From Albula goreensis (Eukaryota > Chordata > Actinopteri > Albuliformes > Albulidae): 64,000 bases of DNA. Below are positions 26,830 to 38,938 of the stretch, one piece after another. Positions within the stretch are counted from its first letter, which is position 1, and each line of letters begins with the position of its first letter. The notes under the pieces are model-generated. The model was not told the DNA's origin and did no database searches. It saw only the letters and a program-made list of their open reading frames with translations. The position numbers and the translations under genes were made by a program. The stretch lies in NCBI GenBank assembly GCA_022829145.1, contig CM040741.1, forward strand, positions 50,500,180-50,564,179. Reading direction: 5' to 3'.

Positions 26830-27300
26830 ACCATTGCACTATACATTACTGATGCACTGGACTCTGCGTGCGATTGCAGTCCATCACAACCCTTTTCCTA
26901 GGCTGGCTGACCACGCTGTGATGTATCTGCCCTGCCTCAAATTATATCCATTTTATAGCATTTAAAGCTGGACAAAGCCTTTGGCTCATGCTGTTTCCAC
27001 TGCACATCCCGCTACAATACCCACAGGGCTTGTCTACATTGCATGTGTGTTTAATCCGCCAGTCATCCCTGGTACCTGCTGAATAATTTACATGACCAAG
27101 TAAATGTACAGGCCATTCAGAATGCTACTTTTAGCTCTGGCATCAATTATTTACACACTGCATTTCCAGTAGGGCGCAACAGCAGGCAAACACATTTAAA
27201 TGGAGAAACAAGATTAAACAAAGCCTACGGTTCATTAGTGGGGTTTAATGTGTGTTGACCAGCTCTTTTAGTTATATTTTAACACATTTCTCATTTGTTT
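26830..27300. promoter_or_regulatory. Candidate conserved regulatory stretch
   Basis: This repeat-free stretch, GC-balanced in its first half, has 'gtgtttaatccgccag', 'ctgaataatttacatg', 'ggcatcaattatttacac' and 'ttcattagtggggttta'. It stands out from the flanks. Evolutionary conservation is inferred, not seen. Confidence 0.3.
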
Positions 27301-28569
27301 CTAACGTTTCCTTTGACTGGGTGGGGGAATTATGTAAGCAAGTATTACATAAATCAGACCCAACACACAACTCTGTTTCCTGAAAAAGTTATGTGCCTTG
27401 CTCTTGGGGACAATTTATTATTCCACTCAGCCTGGTTCCATGACTTGTTTGTAATGAGAGTATATCTTAACTTTAATTGCAAGAAAATGTTACATTTTTA
27501 CTTGTGATTATTTTGTTATTTCTTTAGAAACTATCAGCATTTCCATTTTGAGATGCCCTCTGAAAGTTAAATAATAGCGGTAAACCTCAAACTTGCCACC
27601 CAGCATGGCAGTCATACCTTTCAACATTGTTATATTATCTTCTTCTCAAAAAAGTAGCTAAGGTGCAGTTCCTTGAAGTTCCTGGTTGCACGATCAGGTG
27701 ACATGAATGTAACCTTCTGGGGCCAAGACATCATAAGACCTTTATTTAGATATAACAGACTAGCTTCATCTGTAAAGCTTTGATCTGTGACTTATCTTTG
27801 CATAGTATGCACATCCACAACTCTGGGGCCTGGGTCCTGTCTGTCCTGGTGGAAAATGCGTGAAAACTACATAAAGCCTCTTCACGTTATTTTCCAGGAA
27901 AGAAGGTGGGGGAAGATGAAGATGCCCTCCTGTGAAAGATGTAGGAAATTACATTACAAACCTTTAAAGCTCTAGCTCCTTCACTCTGGACTAATTTACC
28001 AACTGCTGACAGAAGATGTGCCATCAACTTGGCTGTTTCACTACCAATGCTGTCTTGTGGAGAACAGGCATTCATAGAGAGAGGAGATGTTGAAGCAAGT
28101 GCCGTGCAACATTACAGAACACCGCCAGAAAAATGATGGGCAGATGCTTCAAACCATCTCTTGCCAGATCTACAGATCAAGCACAAATTTGGGCACTAAA
28201 GCAAACAATCACAATCTTTAATTGACAAACAGCTGCTTGCTGGACCCAGAGTGCTTCTTTGCAAAATGACTTGAATAACCAGCTGTGTCCCTTCAAAAGG
28301 TCTGCGAAGGTGGGGATGCATCAAAATTGCATGACCAGATGTCCTTGTGCTCAATGTACGTGTTCATACTCACAAACACAGGCATTGAGTATTAATGGGT
28401 TCCTTCACAAGCATGTGTTGCACAGGTGTTTTTGGAGAGTGTGAAACTGCAAGTCCTCTGAAGTTCTAACAGGGAAAAGAACGGGCATAACTGCAGCAGT
28501 GAAATTCATTACTTTTGGCTTTCAGGTTGTTCATGCTTTAAGATGTTTATTTGAGAGATAGATGTGAGC
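27301..28569. other. Non-coding, possibly old repeat debris
   Basis: The sequence is less AT-rich than its neighbours, and phrases around 28080-28450 have the feel of a decayed dispersed repeat. I cannot name a family or delimit it. No gene is visible. Confidence 0.45.
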
Positions 28570-28705
28570 CCTGCGATTGTGGCTGCGAGGCCCACCTTTA
28601 CCAGCTCTGACCAGAAGTCCAGTGTGGCAAGACAAATACTGGTCAGGCATTGCAAGGAAAAGATAGGGGTTAAACCAGTTAAGTTCATTTGTCTCATCCA
28701 ATGAA
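28570..28705 (+). repeat. Diverged copy of the 4.9-kb SINE-like repeat
   Basis: 'ggggttaaaccagttaagtt' followed by 'tgtctcatcc' (about 28667-28699) parallels 'agggtttaacccggttaggtt' and 'agtctcatcac' at about 4959-4992. Upstream parts match more loosely ('tttaccagctctgacc' against 'attaccaggtatggcc'). Two diverged copies in one window indicate a dispersed repeat. Confidence 0.4.
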
Positions 28706-29289
28706 TGCTTATGGATTCACAAACTGAGTGTATGCTGACTTTGTTAACAATGTAATCAGTGATGTGTCTGCAGAGTGGAAACACCTGAGGGTTTGTCATG
28801 TCAATTGGAAGAGTCTTATGTCACAGCTGCCTTGGTCCAAATTGGCAAGAGAGTAGGTGGGAGAGGAGTGCTGCAAAAGGCTAAACATTTCAGCTGTGAT
28901 CATGTTGGATAAAGAGAAAACATGTTTTAAAAGAAATGCATTATTCCCTCCATACATAATCTCCCTCTGCACTCCATGACTCAATAACCTTTCCCCAAAG
29001 ATTTTTGGTGTAACATTAAGTAGTTTGTTACACTTACATGTGTTCCATAGTATTCACTCCAGAGGTTTTTTTATCAGGTCACAGACTCAAGTGTCATTAA
29101 CCAGGAAAACAAAAAAGTCAATAAAGGCAAGGTCATGCATTTGAGCTATAAAAAGTCAGAAAGCCAAAGGCTTGCTGTCTGCTTGATTTTGTATTCTTCC
29201 TTGTCAAAGCAGATAAAGGATTTTGAGAACATCATGAAAGAAAGACATTAAAATGATAGGCGTATTCCCTTCATTCCTGTTGGTAAGAT
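28706..29289. other. Non-coding, no recognised gene
   Basis: Unique AT-rich sequence with no supported feature. Confidence 0.6.
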
Positions 29290-29660
29290 TCTTTGAGGCT
29301 TTGAAGTGAATGACCTTGGCTCAAGTCATTACTGCATTAAATCACGCTGCCAGTATTATTCCTGCTGGAGAACGCACTTTCAGACGTAGCAGCATTGTAA
29401 TTGTCTGTCCGCCAGGCAAAAGGGCCTTTTTAATGCTCTGTGTTAATTACAATTATAGCATATTTTCAACCGTGATGTTTTGTTTAAATGTCAGTTGTCA
29501 TGGAAAAAAATTTTGCCTGAGAGTATGTCAGGGGACTAAAAATATGATCTGTCTGACTTATAATTTCACAGAATAAGTGAAACCCCATGTTGGCTTATTT
29601 GCATATGGAAATTAATGCCCCTCCCAACCTTTGATTTAAATATCATTCTTCTTTGTACTT
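29290..29660. promoter_or_regulatory. Candidate conserved regulatory stretch with POU octamer
   Basis: Repeat-free sequence carries a perfect octamer ATTTGCAT (29597-29604) running into 'atggaaattaatgcc'. Further upstream are 'cagcattgtaattgtctgtcc', 'gtgttaattacaattatagc' and 'ggcctttttaatgctc'. A POU site beside TAAT cores is a common arrangement in neural enhancers. The enhancer role is inferred. Confidence 0.32.
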
Positions 29661-31299
29661 GCATTGTCAACAAATTTTACTGTGTGTGCATATTAAAAAA
29701 ATCTGCACAAACTAAATAAAAAAGTTTAAAAAGTAGTTGATTTAAAAGTACTTTTGCCTTATGTTTGAAAAAAGTGTGTGAAAAAAGTGACCAATTATCC
29801 ATTGGGAAGGACATAAGGAAATGACCCTAAATATTTCACAGCCCAAAGTACTTAACAGGTGAGATAGGCTATTGAATTTCTAATGACACAACTAGGCTGT
29901 GTCGATCAATGAGGAGAAAATTACATTTCCGGTTTGCCAGGACTTTGTATCAAAACGTAAAAACAGTAATCCAGTTTACAATGTTGTCTTGCAATTTATA
30001 CAATAGCTACAGAGTACCCCTACTGGTAGCGTCAATACAAATACTTTCAGGGTGAATGAGGTGTACCAGTGTTGTCACATTCTGCTTCCCCTTGTGTCAG
30101 TGTCTCATGACTGCAATGAACTGCACAGAGCGTGCACATTTTGAAATCGGCTCTTTTTTTGTAACTGCATCCTCCATGTCAATAATTCACATTTGGTTGG
30201 ACATTTAACTATAAATACCAGTTACTTTCAGCACAATCATTTGAAAATCCTGAAAAAGTACAAACCCTAGAAAAAACTACTGAAGTACTATAGCAAGAGT
30301 TCTTGCAACCCATCGCGTTACATCTCCAAAAATGTGTCACTTATGGTATAATGTAGGACTGGGAAATGCTAAAACAGACATAAATGAGAAATGGGAACAA
30401 CTGAAACCACTGAACCTTGTTCCATCAGAGATCAGATCGATATAAGTAAACCTGGGTTCTGCATGATATTTCATTAGTCGCTACCAACAACATACACACA
30501 GACCACCAACTATCAACCCTGAAAGACACACTGCTTCTCAAATTGGTGGCGTCTATCTCCTGTAGTACTATGAGGACTTTGTAATGGAAAAAAGTGATTG
30601 ACATGCAGTCAAGTACATGAGATGAGTACACATACTACAGCAGTATGGACCCTTTACTCTGCTGGGAATAGTCATAAGTTTCATTAACTAGCAGTACTTG
30701 CAACATCGTTGTCACATAAAATCATTGTCTTAACAGATTTTCATCATATTGCTTGTTCGACTCAAATATTTGTATTCCGTAATGTGATTTTTGCTTCATA
30801 ATTTATTCTTATTATATATTATGGATATATTCACAAAGTCTCTTTTAGCTTTACTATAATATGCCAGCTAATCAGCTCCTGTCATTGTTTAATCAAGTTA
30901 TTGGATATCATACACCCATGTTTCTGTAGTTTTCAATGGGAAGAATAGAATGGATACAGTGGTGCATGCATTCACATTAAAGGGTTAAGATCCAGGAACA
31001 GCAGACTGGAAGATCAATAGCTGCAGAGGCTCAATGTGCAAGAATAACCCAGAGGAAGGCATCCTCTAATTTATCCAAAAGCTGTAAAATAAAATCATTG
31101 AATGGTAAATTTTGCATCTCATTAGTTGACCATCTTGGATGATTTTTGCACATGGTGATAGTTTTATATGGATTTAAACATGCAATCCTTTTATAAACTA
31201 ATCCCTTAGTGTAGGTGGCATACTAGTAACTCACAATCAATGATTAAAAACTGGCAAGAAAAGAGGAAGGGAAGAATGGGATGAACAGTGATAAATATA
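29661..31299. other. Non-coding, no recognised gene
   Basis: AT-rich unique sequence with no supported feature. Confidence 0.65.
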
Positions 31300-31560
31300 T
31301 GCAAAAATTAAATAATGGCATTTATCTAGCTTGACCATAGGCGTATGTCTAACGGGAAGCCTGTTTAATCATCACATTGTAATTTATGAGCTGTCACGTT
31401 TCATTTATCTTAAGATACATTGCTGGACCTTGAAAAGCTACAGTTAATGTAATTAAGCCGAGGGCTGAATGCTAATGAGTCAATAATTGATTTCATTAAT
31501 TCAATATCTAAATATGGGGCTTGGGAGTTCAGTACAGCAGGGCTTACATAATGAGTAAGA
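31300..31560. promoter_or_regulatory. Candidate conserved regulatory stretch
   Basis: TAAT-dense, repeat-free sequence: 'ctgtttaatcatcacattg', 'gttaatgtaattaagccg', 'gctaatgagtcaataattg', 'tttcattaattcaat'. The cluster of spaced TAAT/ATTA cores is denser than in the flanks. Confidence 0.3.
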
Positions 31561-32689
31561 TGATGATGTTACATGCCCCAGAAAATGAAACCCTGTAGTT
31601 TCATATATCAGTCTGGCATGAGCTTATTTTGATCAGTGTTAGTGAGAAATCACAGGAATTGCTGTTATACCATGCTACAAATAATTATATGGTATCTATG
31701 TAAATCCCATGTTTTACCAACATCAGAGCCATTTCAAGAGCAGTGATGTTTTTCAGTTGTTTAACTCTTTACCAAAGGGTATAGACTATATAAGGTATCA
31801 GACAAAAAATTTGCCTAAACATTGTAATCCCTGGAAATGACTCCAGGGTAACATAATTAACGACTACCATTTTACCTCTAACAAAAATAAAACAGAGAAA
31901 ACATCTACCGTTTAATGTTTCAATACTTTTCAATGACAAAATTCACTATGTGCAATATTACAAATAAACATTTACATTTTAGAGATAACCATACTGGTTA
32001 TGTTTATGACATAATTAGCCTACATTTCACTCACCAAATCTGTAGGGAGTATAATTGTGGCTAGTTAGCTGTCGCAACTGCTCACATATCAATGTCAAAC
32101 TTTCTGGAAAGTTTCAACAATCCTCCTAGATCAGTTTGCTCCAGAGATACCTTCTCAATCTGGTACTCATAATATTTCCTAAGTAGCACATATTCAAGCG
32201 TACAATAGAAAGTATAAGACATGTATGATAGTATCTCATGAAATATAACTTTTCCCATTATATTATCAATGACAGAGCTCTATCTTCTCTGCTATGTCAT
32301 CTTCTCCTTCTTTTTTGAAATGAGACATAACATAATTACATTTACACGTTTGGTAGTAGGTGGGCTATACAGATACTTTTAAATAATTGGCCATTTCCAC
32401 CTAGCATTCTATTTCATCTTGCCATTTTCAAGGTACAACAGTGATTTTTCATGCTTTTTACTAGTTTTAATATAAAATGTTCACATATTAATGCACTGTT
32501 GTTTTTGCATTCATTTGTGTAATAATTACTGCTACAACTGTTTCATATTGAGTCATTATGGGCTTTTCAAGTACTCATTTGGATGCATTTTAACCTTTGC
32601 TTACACAGGAATCTTGAACATCACAATCAATAAATGTACATTTCTGACCAAACTGGTGTTCATTGATGATGTCTTTTTTCTCAGTGATA
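31561..32689. other. Non-coding, no recognised gene
   Basis: AT-rich sequence with no supported feature. Confidence 0.65.
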
Positions 32690-32733
32690 AGTGCAATTAA
32701 GCAATTAACATCCAGTGACGTTAATTGCTTGAT
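32690..32733. promoter_or_regulatory. Triple GCAATTAA motif with perfect 11-bp palindrome arms
   Basis: GCAATTAA occurs twice in tandem (32693-32708). It occurs again inverted, so that AAGCAATTAAC (32699-32709) pairs exactly with GTTAATTGCTT (32720-32730) across 10 bases. TAATTG is a homeodomain core (LIM-HD/NK/Antp-like). Three phased copies in about 40 bp suggest a homotypic site cluster. Confidence 0.4.
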
Positions 32734-32867
32734 ATAGTCAATAAACACTTGTGTGAAAAACATCATCTGTCAATATACTATGCTAGCAAGCAGTGATGAG
32801 GGGGCCAAGCAGTCCAGCAGGGCAGAGTCACCATGGCAACTTGATCTGATCATGTTAAAAGCATGTC

Positions 32868-33600
32868 TGTAAGCACTGACAGGAAGTTTTATGTCAGTTG
32901 ACCAAAGATGGGTGTAACTGAGATATGAGCTCACATATGATAACTGTTATGAGGCTTGGTCTGAAGATCTTCAGTGCCAAATGTGGTGAACACTGGACAA
33001 AGTTTGTGGCCTGTGAAACATTTTACTCCTTTTGATAAAATCAATATGATGTTGTATTAATTAGGTTGACATGCAGGTTGCCATGTCTCAGCCTTGGGAT
33101 CTCACAAAATATCATGAGATACAGGAATTACTTTTTTAAGGCAAACACATCAACAGTTATTAGCTAAAATATGTTTGTGTTATAGCAGCACCCTCCAGTA
33201 TTCAAATGACACTAAATTGTTTGGGCATCCTCAGAGTAGGGTTCTGAGTCCATATAGCAAGTTTGGTGTCAATGCATCAAAGTGTTGCTGAGATATGACT
33301 TCACTTCCTGAAAAATCTATCTAATAACTTTTGTAGGCTTGGTCATAGAATCACCTGTGCCCATTTTGCCAAGATTGGACATTTGTGGCCTATGAAATTA
33401 AAAAAAAAAACTTTTTCATAAAATCCAACATGGTGGAAAATCAGAGTGGAAAAACATCATGGAGTGCGTTGAACTCGGCATAATCCAAGGAATCCAATGG
33501 TACTTCATTTTTTTAAATTGATAGAATCCCAAAGGGTGCCTATGCAGTTTCACTGCTTGGCCCCCAATGCATTTTGATACAGTCTGAGTAGGAAACTTTC
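32868..33600 (+). repeat. Dispersed fish repeat with internally duplicated ~380-bp unit
   Basis: Two diverged copies lie in direct orientation. Each contains in order 'ctgagatatga', 'aggcttggtc', 'tgtggcct(g/a)tgaaa' and 'ataaaatc(a/c)aa', at about 32919-33045 and 33289-33430, offset by about 370-385 bp. The flanking text ('agaatcccaaagggtgcctatgcag', 'caatgcattttgatacagtctg') reads like a high-copy fish repeat. I do not know its class and see no coding potential. Confidence 0.5.
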
Positions 33601-33739
33601 TGCATTACTTGGGAGTCTGGTGAGATCAGTATGGATTGCAAACTGATGCAGCCTGGATTTTACTGAAGCCACTTTTCTTTGGAAATGAATTGCGACATTG
33701 TGCTTCATTTTACAACTGGATTCGGTAAATCTTATTTCT

Positions 33740-33885
33740 CACTTGCCTCAAATGTGATTTTATTCTCACTTTAGAAGTAATCACTTTAAATTATATTGAC
33801 ATATTCTGAAAGGTCTTTATTAACTTTCACTTCAGGAATAATCTCCTTAAAGTGTGTGGATATATTCTGACCAGCTTTCTCTGTC
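33740..33885 (+). repeat. Degenerate tandem repeat, period about 61 bp
   Basis: 'cactttagaagtaatcactt' (33767) and 'cacttcaggaataatctcctt' (33828) begin two related units that both continue to 'atattctga'. A weaker partial unit precedes them ('tcacttgcctcaaatg'). Confidence 0.5.
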
Positions 33886-34302
33886 CATTTTTTTATTCTT
33901 TCAAATATTCCAATCCAAGACTGTAATAACACTGCAGTCAATCACTAAAACTTGACCAATGTCTCTGACACTTTGAATTATCAAAATTAGACTGTGACAT
34001 GACTTGTCCCAGCTATTTCCATCTCCTGGAAAAAAGCCTTGAGGCATTGTATTGGGGTTACATACTCCTGTATGCTCCATTTTGTCTGGTAGGAAGCAGG
34101 AGTTTCTGATGTAGATTATGCAGCAGAGCAGGTAAATTGCAGAAAGGAGAGTGCAGGCCAACCCTGGAGCCAAGGAATCTGTGCTCTAGAATATTGGATT
34201 GAACGGGCTTCAGTGGTCAGTGAAATATCCTTATGCTTTGGATTTATTGAACGTTCAAGCCATTATGGTTTCACTTGCTGTCCGGTGATAGCATGTACTG
34301 TA
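33886..34302. other. Non-coding, no recognised gene
   Basis: Unique sequence. A 90-codon minus-strand frame (33901-34173) has no recognisable family and no splice context. Confidence 0.6.
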
Positions 34303-34348
34303 CATATGTATGTATTTACGTATGTATGTAGTTATTTATTTATTTAAT
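34303..34348 (+). repeat. Compound (TATG)n/(TTAT)n tract
   Basis: Interrupted TATG units run into TTTA units. This is a short imperfect tetranucleotide repeat. Confidence 0.8.
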
Positions 34349-34586
34349 ATTAGTATTTATTTGCTGAAGGCAATTGATAGACCTGGAGGGATAAGGCGAG
34401 GCAGCTGTGATTGATGCCTCCAGATGGGGATGGGGATCCAGATATAGGGTGAAACTGGGATCCTCTGCACAGTTCAGGTCCACATCTCTACGATAAGATG
34501 GATTTGGGGAAGGGTTTTCACATAGGAGATATGTTAGTTAACTGTGCCTTTTCATAGTATACCTTGTACATACACAGATAATTTCC

Positions 34587-34624
34587 CTACTCATTTTACC
34601 TCGGTTGTAATATAAAATGAGTAG
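34587..34624. repeat. Perfect 12-bp inverted repeat
   Basis: CTACTCATTTTA (34587-34598) and its exact reverse complement (34613-34624) flank a 14-base spacer. The function is unknown, and AT-rich palindromes of this size are not rare. Confidence 0.45.
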
Positions 34625-36057
34625 TATACAACAGAGTATAATCATACAAACTATCACCCAAATAAGGGAACTGGGGATTAAAACTACTAAATTAATCAGC
34701 TAATGCTTTTGTTACTAGAAACTTATTTAGCTGGCCCATTAGTATCATTAATCATACATATTAGTATATATCCAGTATGAGTAGCAGGCTGTGTATCCAT
34801 ACAAATAGCTCAGATTTGAATGTGAATATGATCTGATTTGAAAATCAGAGCTGGTAGCCAATGTAGCTAACTCCACTGACACTGAGGTGGGAGGCCACAA
34901 AGAGTCCCATGTTCACGTTGCAGGAGTAACTGTTGGCCATAAATTGAATTCCATTTTTCTGACTTCTACACCAGTTTTCCTAAATGGTGACCTCCTAACA
35001 GCATTAAACGTGACACATAACGGGGTGAATTCACAGCCCAGACCAGTGGCCAGTGGCAGTGGTCGTGGAATTGTGGCCAAATTTTATCAAGGGAAGTTTT
35101 AATAATAGACCTTCCAGCAGGCACCCATCAGGATTTTATATCACACCTCTAACTAATTGTGAGCTCAACCTTAGACTATGGAGTGGTACTTATGATGCCA
35201 ACATAATTGCTATAAAGCAAAGTGTTTTGATACCTGAAAATAAAAAATAAATGTAAAAAAAGCAAATTGAATGTGAAATTTTAAAAGTGCCATATTCCCA
35301 ACTAATTATTGCAGAAGCAACTAGACAATGTGTGCGTTCCTTTTCTGGACAAACATTTTTAAAACAAATTAGGAACTGATTTTTTAAACAAAGGAAATAC
35401 TTGTGTAGGACAGGAGAAAGAATTTTGGAGAAAGGTATACTAGTATGATGACTCTAATTCCAGCCAATGCCTACTTTTGCTCTGTGCAATATGTTGTTTC
35501 CCAGGACATGTTTGGATTATACTGCATTACAGGTTTATTTTGCAGTTATTAACAATTTATTAACACTCTACAAATGTGTTATTAAGTGTTTCCTAAAACT
35601 CTTAGGAAAACTTTCTTTAGTCTGGGCAGCAAACACTCTGGTAGTGAAGCATTCCACTGTAGAATATAAAGACAAAGAGAAAAGATTTTATGCTAAAAAA
35701 CTGTGTAATCCACTTCAGTAGATGCTGCCAGGAGCTTTGCTGTTACACAAGGCAAACAAAGTGAGAGCTACTTCTACCTCTTATAATCCATGATTGCTGT
35801 TTTCACTTTGGAAGGAGAGAAAAATTATCCACTGTTCAACACTCTACTGCTCAGTCCATTGGCACTGCAGGATGCAAAACTAAGGAGCTATTGTAGTTAT
35901 GAAACACAATCACAGACAAATATATAGTCAGTGTGATGAATGATTACTCACACACAAATACAGTACACAACAAAATGTAAATATAGCCTAATTGACTGGC
36001 CTGCACTTCCACTTACTCTGATGCATTTTACTTTGCAATAGTAACAATGATTAGTCC
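34625..36057. other. Non-coding, no recognised gene
   Basis: AT-rich unique sequence. The open frames at 34887-35102 and 35467-35721 have no recognisable motif or splice context. Confidence 0.6.
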
Positions 36058-36180
36058 CACACTGTGAAACCTAACAGTAAAAGTTACTGTAAAAAAATTG
36101 GTTATATTTGCTCAAAAATAATTAAAAAGTTGATTCAACACACATGTTTTTTTTTCAGTTCATTCTGTAAAATATACAGC
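36058..36180. mobile_element. DNA-transposon end-like sequence (CACTGTRAAACCTAA)
   Basis: 'cactgtgaaacctaacag' is followed by 'actgtaaaaaaattgg', 'aaaaagttgattcaacac' and 'attctgtaaaat'. CACTGTAAAA ends followed by this sort of A/T-rich sequence are common in fish non-autonomous DNA elements. The reverse-oriented counterpart near 38720-38736 shares about 15 bases with one mismatch. Whether both belong to one insertion is uncertain. Confidence 0.35.
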
Positions 36181-36194
36181 TGTAACAGATACAA

Positions 36195-36256
36195 TGTAGA
36201 AATATAACAATGTGTATGTGGCTCTGGATAAGAGTCTGCTAAATTCCTAATGCAAA
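36195..36256 (+). repeat. Retroposon 3' tail (fish LINE/SINE type)
   Basis: 'gtggctctggataagagtctgctaaattcc' style sequence, preceded by 'acaatgtgtatgtgg', closely follows the common fish tail (GTCGCTTTGGATAAAAGCGTCTGCTAAATG). It is the same family of tail as at 2521, in the opposite orientation and better preserved. Confidence 0.7.
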
Positions 36257-38313
36257 AGTGTGCATGCCCTTTCACTTTTTTATGTATGTTCTTATGCCAC
36301 AAATTGCAGTAAGATATATTTAATCTGTCTTTTTTTCTGCTCAGATCTATAGAATGTATTTAATTCTGTCAACATGGAAACAGAAATATAGACATTTGTG
36401 TCAATTAATTAAAATTATATGTATTACGTGTAAATGTATGTGCCCCTTTATGAAAACAGAGCTAAGATTGGCTCAAGTCCAACAGTTTTCATATCCATTA
36501 ATGTAATATGTTGCTTGAATTCAATCAGTGCCAAATTTCAAGATTCCCCTTTCAGAATTGTTTTATCCCCTTTTTGTGTTATTGTCAGGTTTTTTGAATG
36601 CATCTCAGTGGGATTTTCAGGTGTGGATTGGGTTCTGCTATAGAAAATGTTGGTAAATTGGTAAAGTTTGGAATCCCAAACGAAAAAATCGATGGGAATG
36701 GTTGTGTGCTGATATGTGGTACACTCTGTCTATGCTTTTTGGATCCATTTTAAAGGAAAAAAATTTCATTTCAAGGAGCAAAGTGATGTCCATCTGAGAT
36801 GTGCTTCTGTCCTCCATTGCCCTCCCTGCTTGTCTACATGAGAATGACACTGGATTTCCCAAGCTCTGGGATGTAAGTCAGTGCATTATTATTTTTATTT
36901 TTTACATAAATGGCTATATTAAGATTTGTAGGTGTTTTTGTAGCTGCTAATAAGAACAGTACATTGTTTTTTCCTTCTGGGAACAAGGGGCCTATAAGTC
37001 ACCATGTTGTTCACCGTTCAGAGCTGCATATCTCTAAAGGTAATTGGCGGGTCGCCATGCATGTTGGTTAAATTCTTGTTGCCTAGAGCATGAAACCTGT
37101 CACTTTGGGTGACCCTATGACCATTCCAATTGTGCCACCAGCAGGAAACACCAGTGGGGCATCTGCATTGAACAATGTGCTCATTTTCTTTCATAATGCG
37201 AAGTAAACTTGAAAAAGAATGGACACCCAAAAAGGTACACCTCATTGGTTTGAAAAACTAAAAAATAAGAGGGTTGCACACTTCTCTGTAGATTTTAAGC
37301 TATTTAATAAGAAGCTGCACTGGAGGATTTGCACTGGAATAATTATGTAAGCATGATCTTGACTTAAATTGAATACAATCTACATTTGGTCAAGCCCTGA
37401 TCCAGTGTGCATACTATCCTGTGGCCCCATTAAGACACTGTTATGGACATTTTTAACAGCCGACAGAACGTCTTACCGTACTGACTAGCTAGTTTATACT
37501 GTCTTTATTCATCCAAGCAAAGAGCGTTTTAGAAGGATGAAAGCCTTCTCCACAGTGGCATTTGTATCTGTCATCAATATTTTAAACAGCATATTCTAGG
37601 ACCGATTTTGCTGTTACCATATGGTTCTTGTTTTTGTGTGCCCAAAAATTTCTTCTACTTTCTTACTTTTTGAGAAATGCACAAATAAGTGATGCTGACC
37701 CTGACATTGGTGATGGCAATGATGTACTGGTATTATTAGCTTACTATTATGCCAATTTGTGTTGTTGAGATGAGTTGTTCTTGTCAGTTTATGGGATTGT
37801 AAGTGATCATTTAATATCATTTTAACTGCTACTAATAGCTATTCTTTCCAAAAAGCAGTGGTATATTTTCGACTTGCACTTAAGGTCACAATGCATATAA
37901 GTAGACCCACTTGTTTGCCATAGTTGTTTTATGAGTTGTGGCAGCATTTGAATTTGTTGGGCTGATAAGAAATCTAGACGTCTCAAAGTGTTTTTCTACA
38001 CAATTTTAACACATTTTAACAAAAATAAATACTGTTTTTATGGCGTAGAAGTTATTAAAACTTGAACTGTTGTTACATGTTGCTGCTAATGATTAATCAG
38101 GTTGTGTATGAGTAATGCAATGAGTAATTGATTCATTTAATCAGTTGTTTTGTTTTCAATTAATCCATACAATTACTTTAGACCTTAAAAAGAAAAATAA
38201 GGTTTCAAATGTGATTGTGGAAATGTGCATCACCAACTCGTTGGAAGTCAAAGAAAGATGTGTTCCTTTTTGTAGCTTTACCTAGGCAGCATTAAATATA
38301 ACGTATCTTATTT
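36257..38313. other. Non-coding, mixed unique and repeat-like sequence
   Basis: No gene is visible. 36640-37010 and 37010-37250 contain phrases that read like decayed dispersed repeats but cannot be assigned. The small frames on both strands have no recognisable family. Confidence 0.5.
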
Positions 38314-38336
38314 AAAAAAAAAAAAAAAAAAAAAAA
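38314..38336 (+). repeat. Poly(A) tract, 23 bases
   Basis: An uninterrupted run of A. It may be the tail of a retroposed sequence whose body I cannot identify, or simple slippage. Confidence 0.85.
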
Positions 38337-38599
38337 CTTTTGTCAAGTTTTAGATGTTATACCTTAGTTTTACCTCACAAGTGTTAACCAATCAACCAAA
38401 ATGTGATACATTTTTGTATTATTGAATAATTATCTGTTCACTTACAGCACCACTTATTTTACTGCAGTATTTGATACATTTTGATGTAAGCTCATTTAAA
38501 GAAATGTTCTTGAATGTGAATGTAAAAATATCTGAATGTTATTTCTAAAGATGCTTGCTATTTCACACTTGTATTTGTATTTCTAAAGCACATTGAATG

Positions 38600-38738
38600 C
38601 AAAAAAAGTTACAAGTACTTCAATCGAAAAAGTTCATTTTACTTGAATCAAAACGTTAGTAGTACTTCAAAATTTTTATGTAATCAGTTTCAACAAGTTT
38701 TCTGAGCTCAATTAACTCATTAGGTTTTACAGTGCACA
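38600..38738. mobile_element. DNA-transposon end-like sequence, reverse orientation
   Basis: 'ttacaagtacttcaat', 'ttttacttgaatc', 'agtagtacttcaaaa' and 'caattaactcat' run into 'taggttttacagtgca'. On the minus strand this begins CACTGTAAAACCTAA, matching the 36060 end with one mismatch. It resembles the terminal part of a common fish non-autonomous DNA element. Confidence 0.4.
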
Positions 38739-38750
38739 AAATGAGGAGCA

Positions 38751-38938
38751 TTGAGTGAAAACACTTTCTGCCAACCAGTTGCAATGCTCAGTCCCAGCCT
38801 ATCAGTGACAATGAGTGAAAACACTCACTGCCAGTCAGTGTAGATAAATGATCATTCCCAGCAAATCATTAAAAATGATTCATTCCAGCCATTTCCTGAT
38901 TAGTAACAATTCTCAGTTCCTGGTGATAAATGAAGTGG
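38751..38938 (+). repeat. Degenerate minisatellite, about three 60-64-bp units
   Basis: Unit starts at 38751 (ttgagtgaaaacact) and 38811 (atgagtgaaaacact) give a 60-bp period. A third, weaker unit begins near 38875. Each unit carries a phrase like 'atgctcagtcccagc', 'atgatcattcccagc' or 'aattctcagttcctgg'. Confidence 0.6.
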
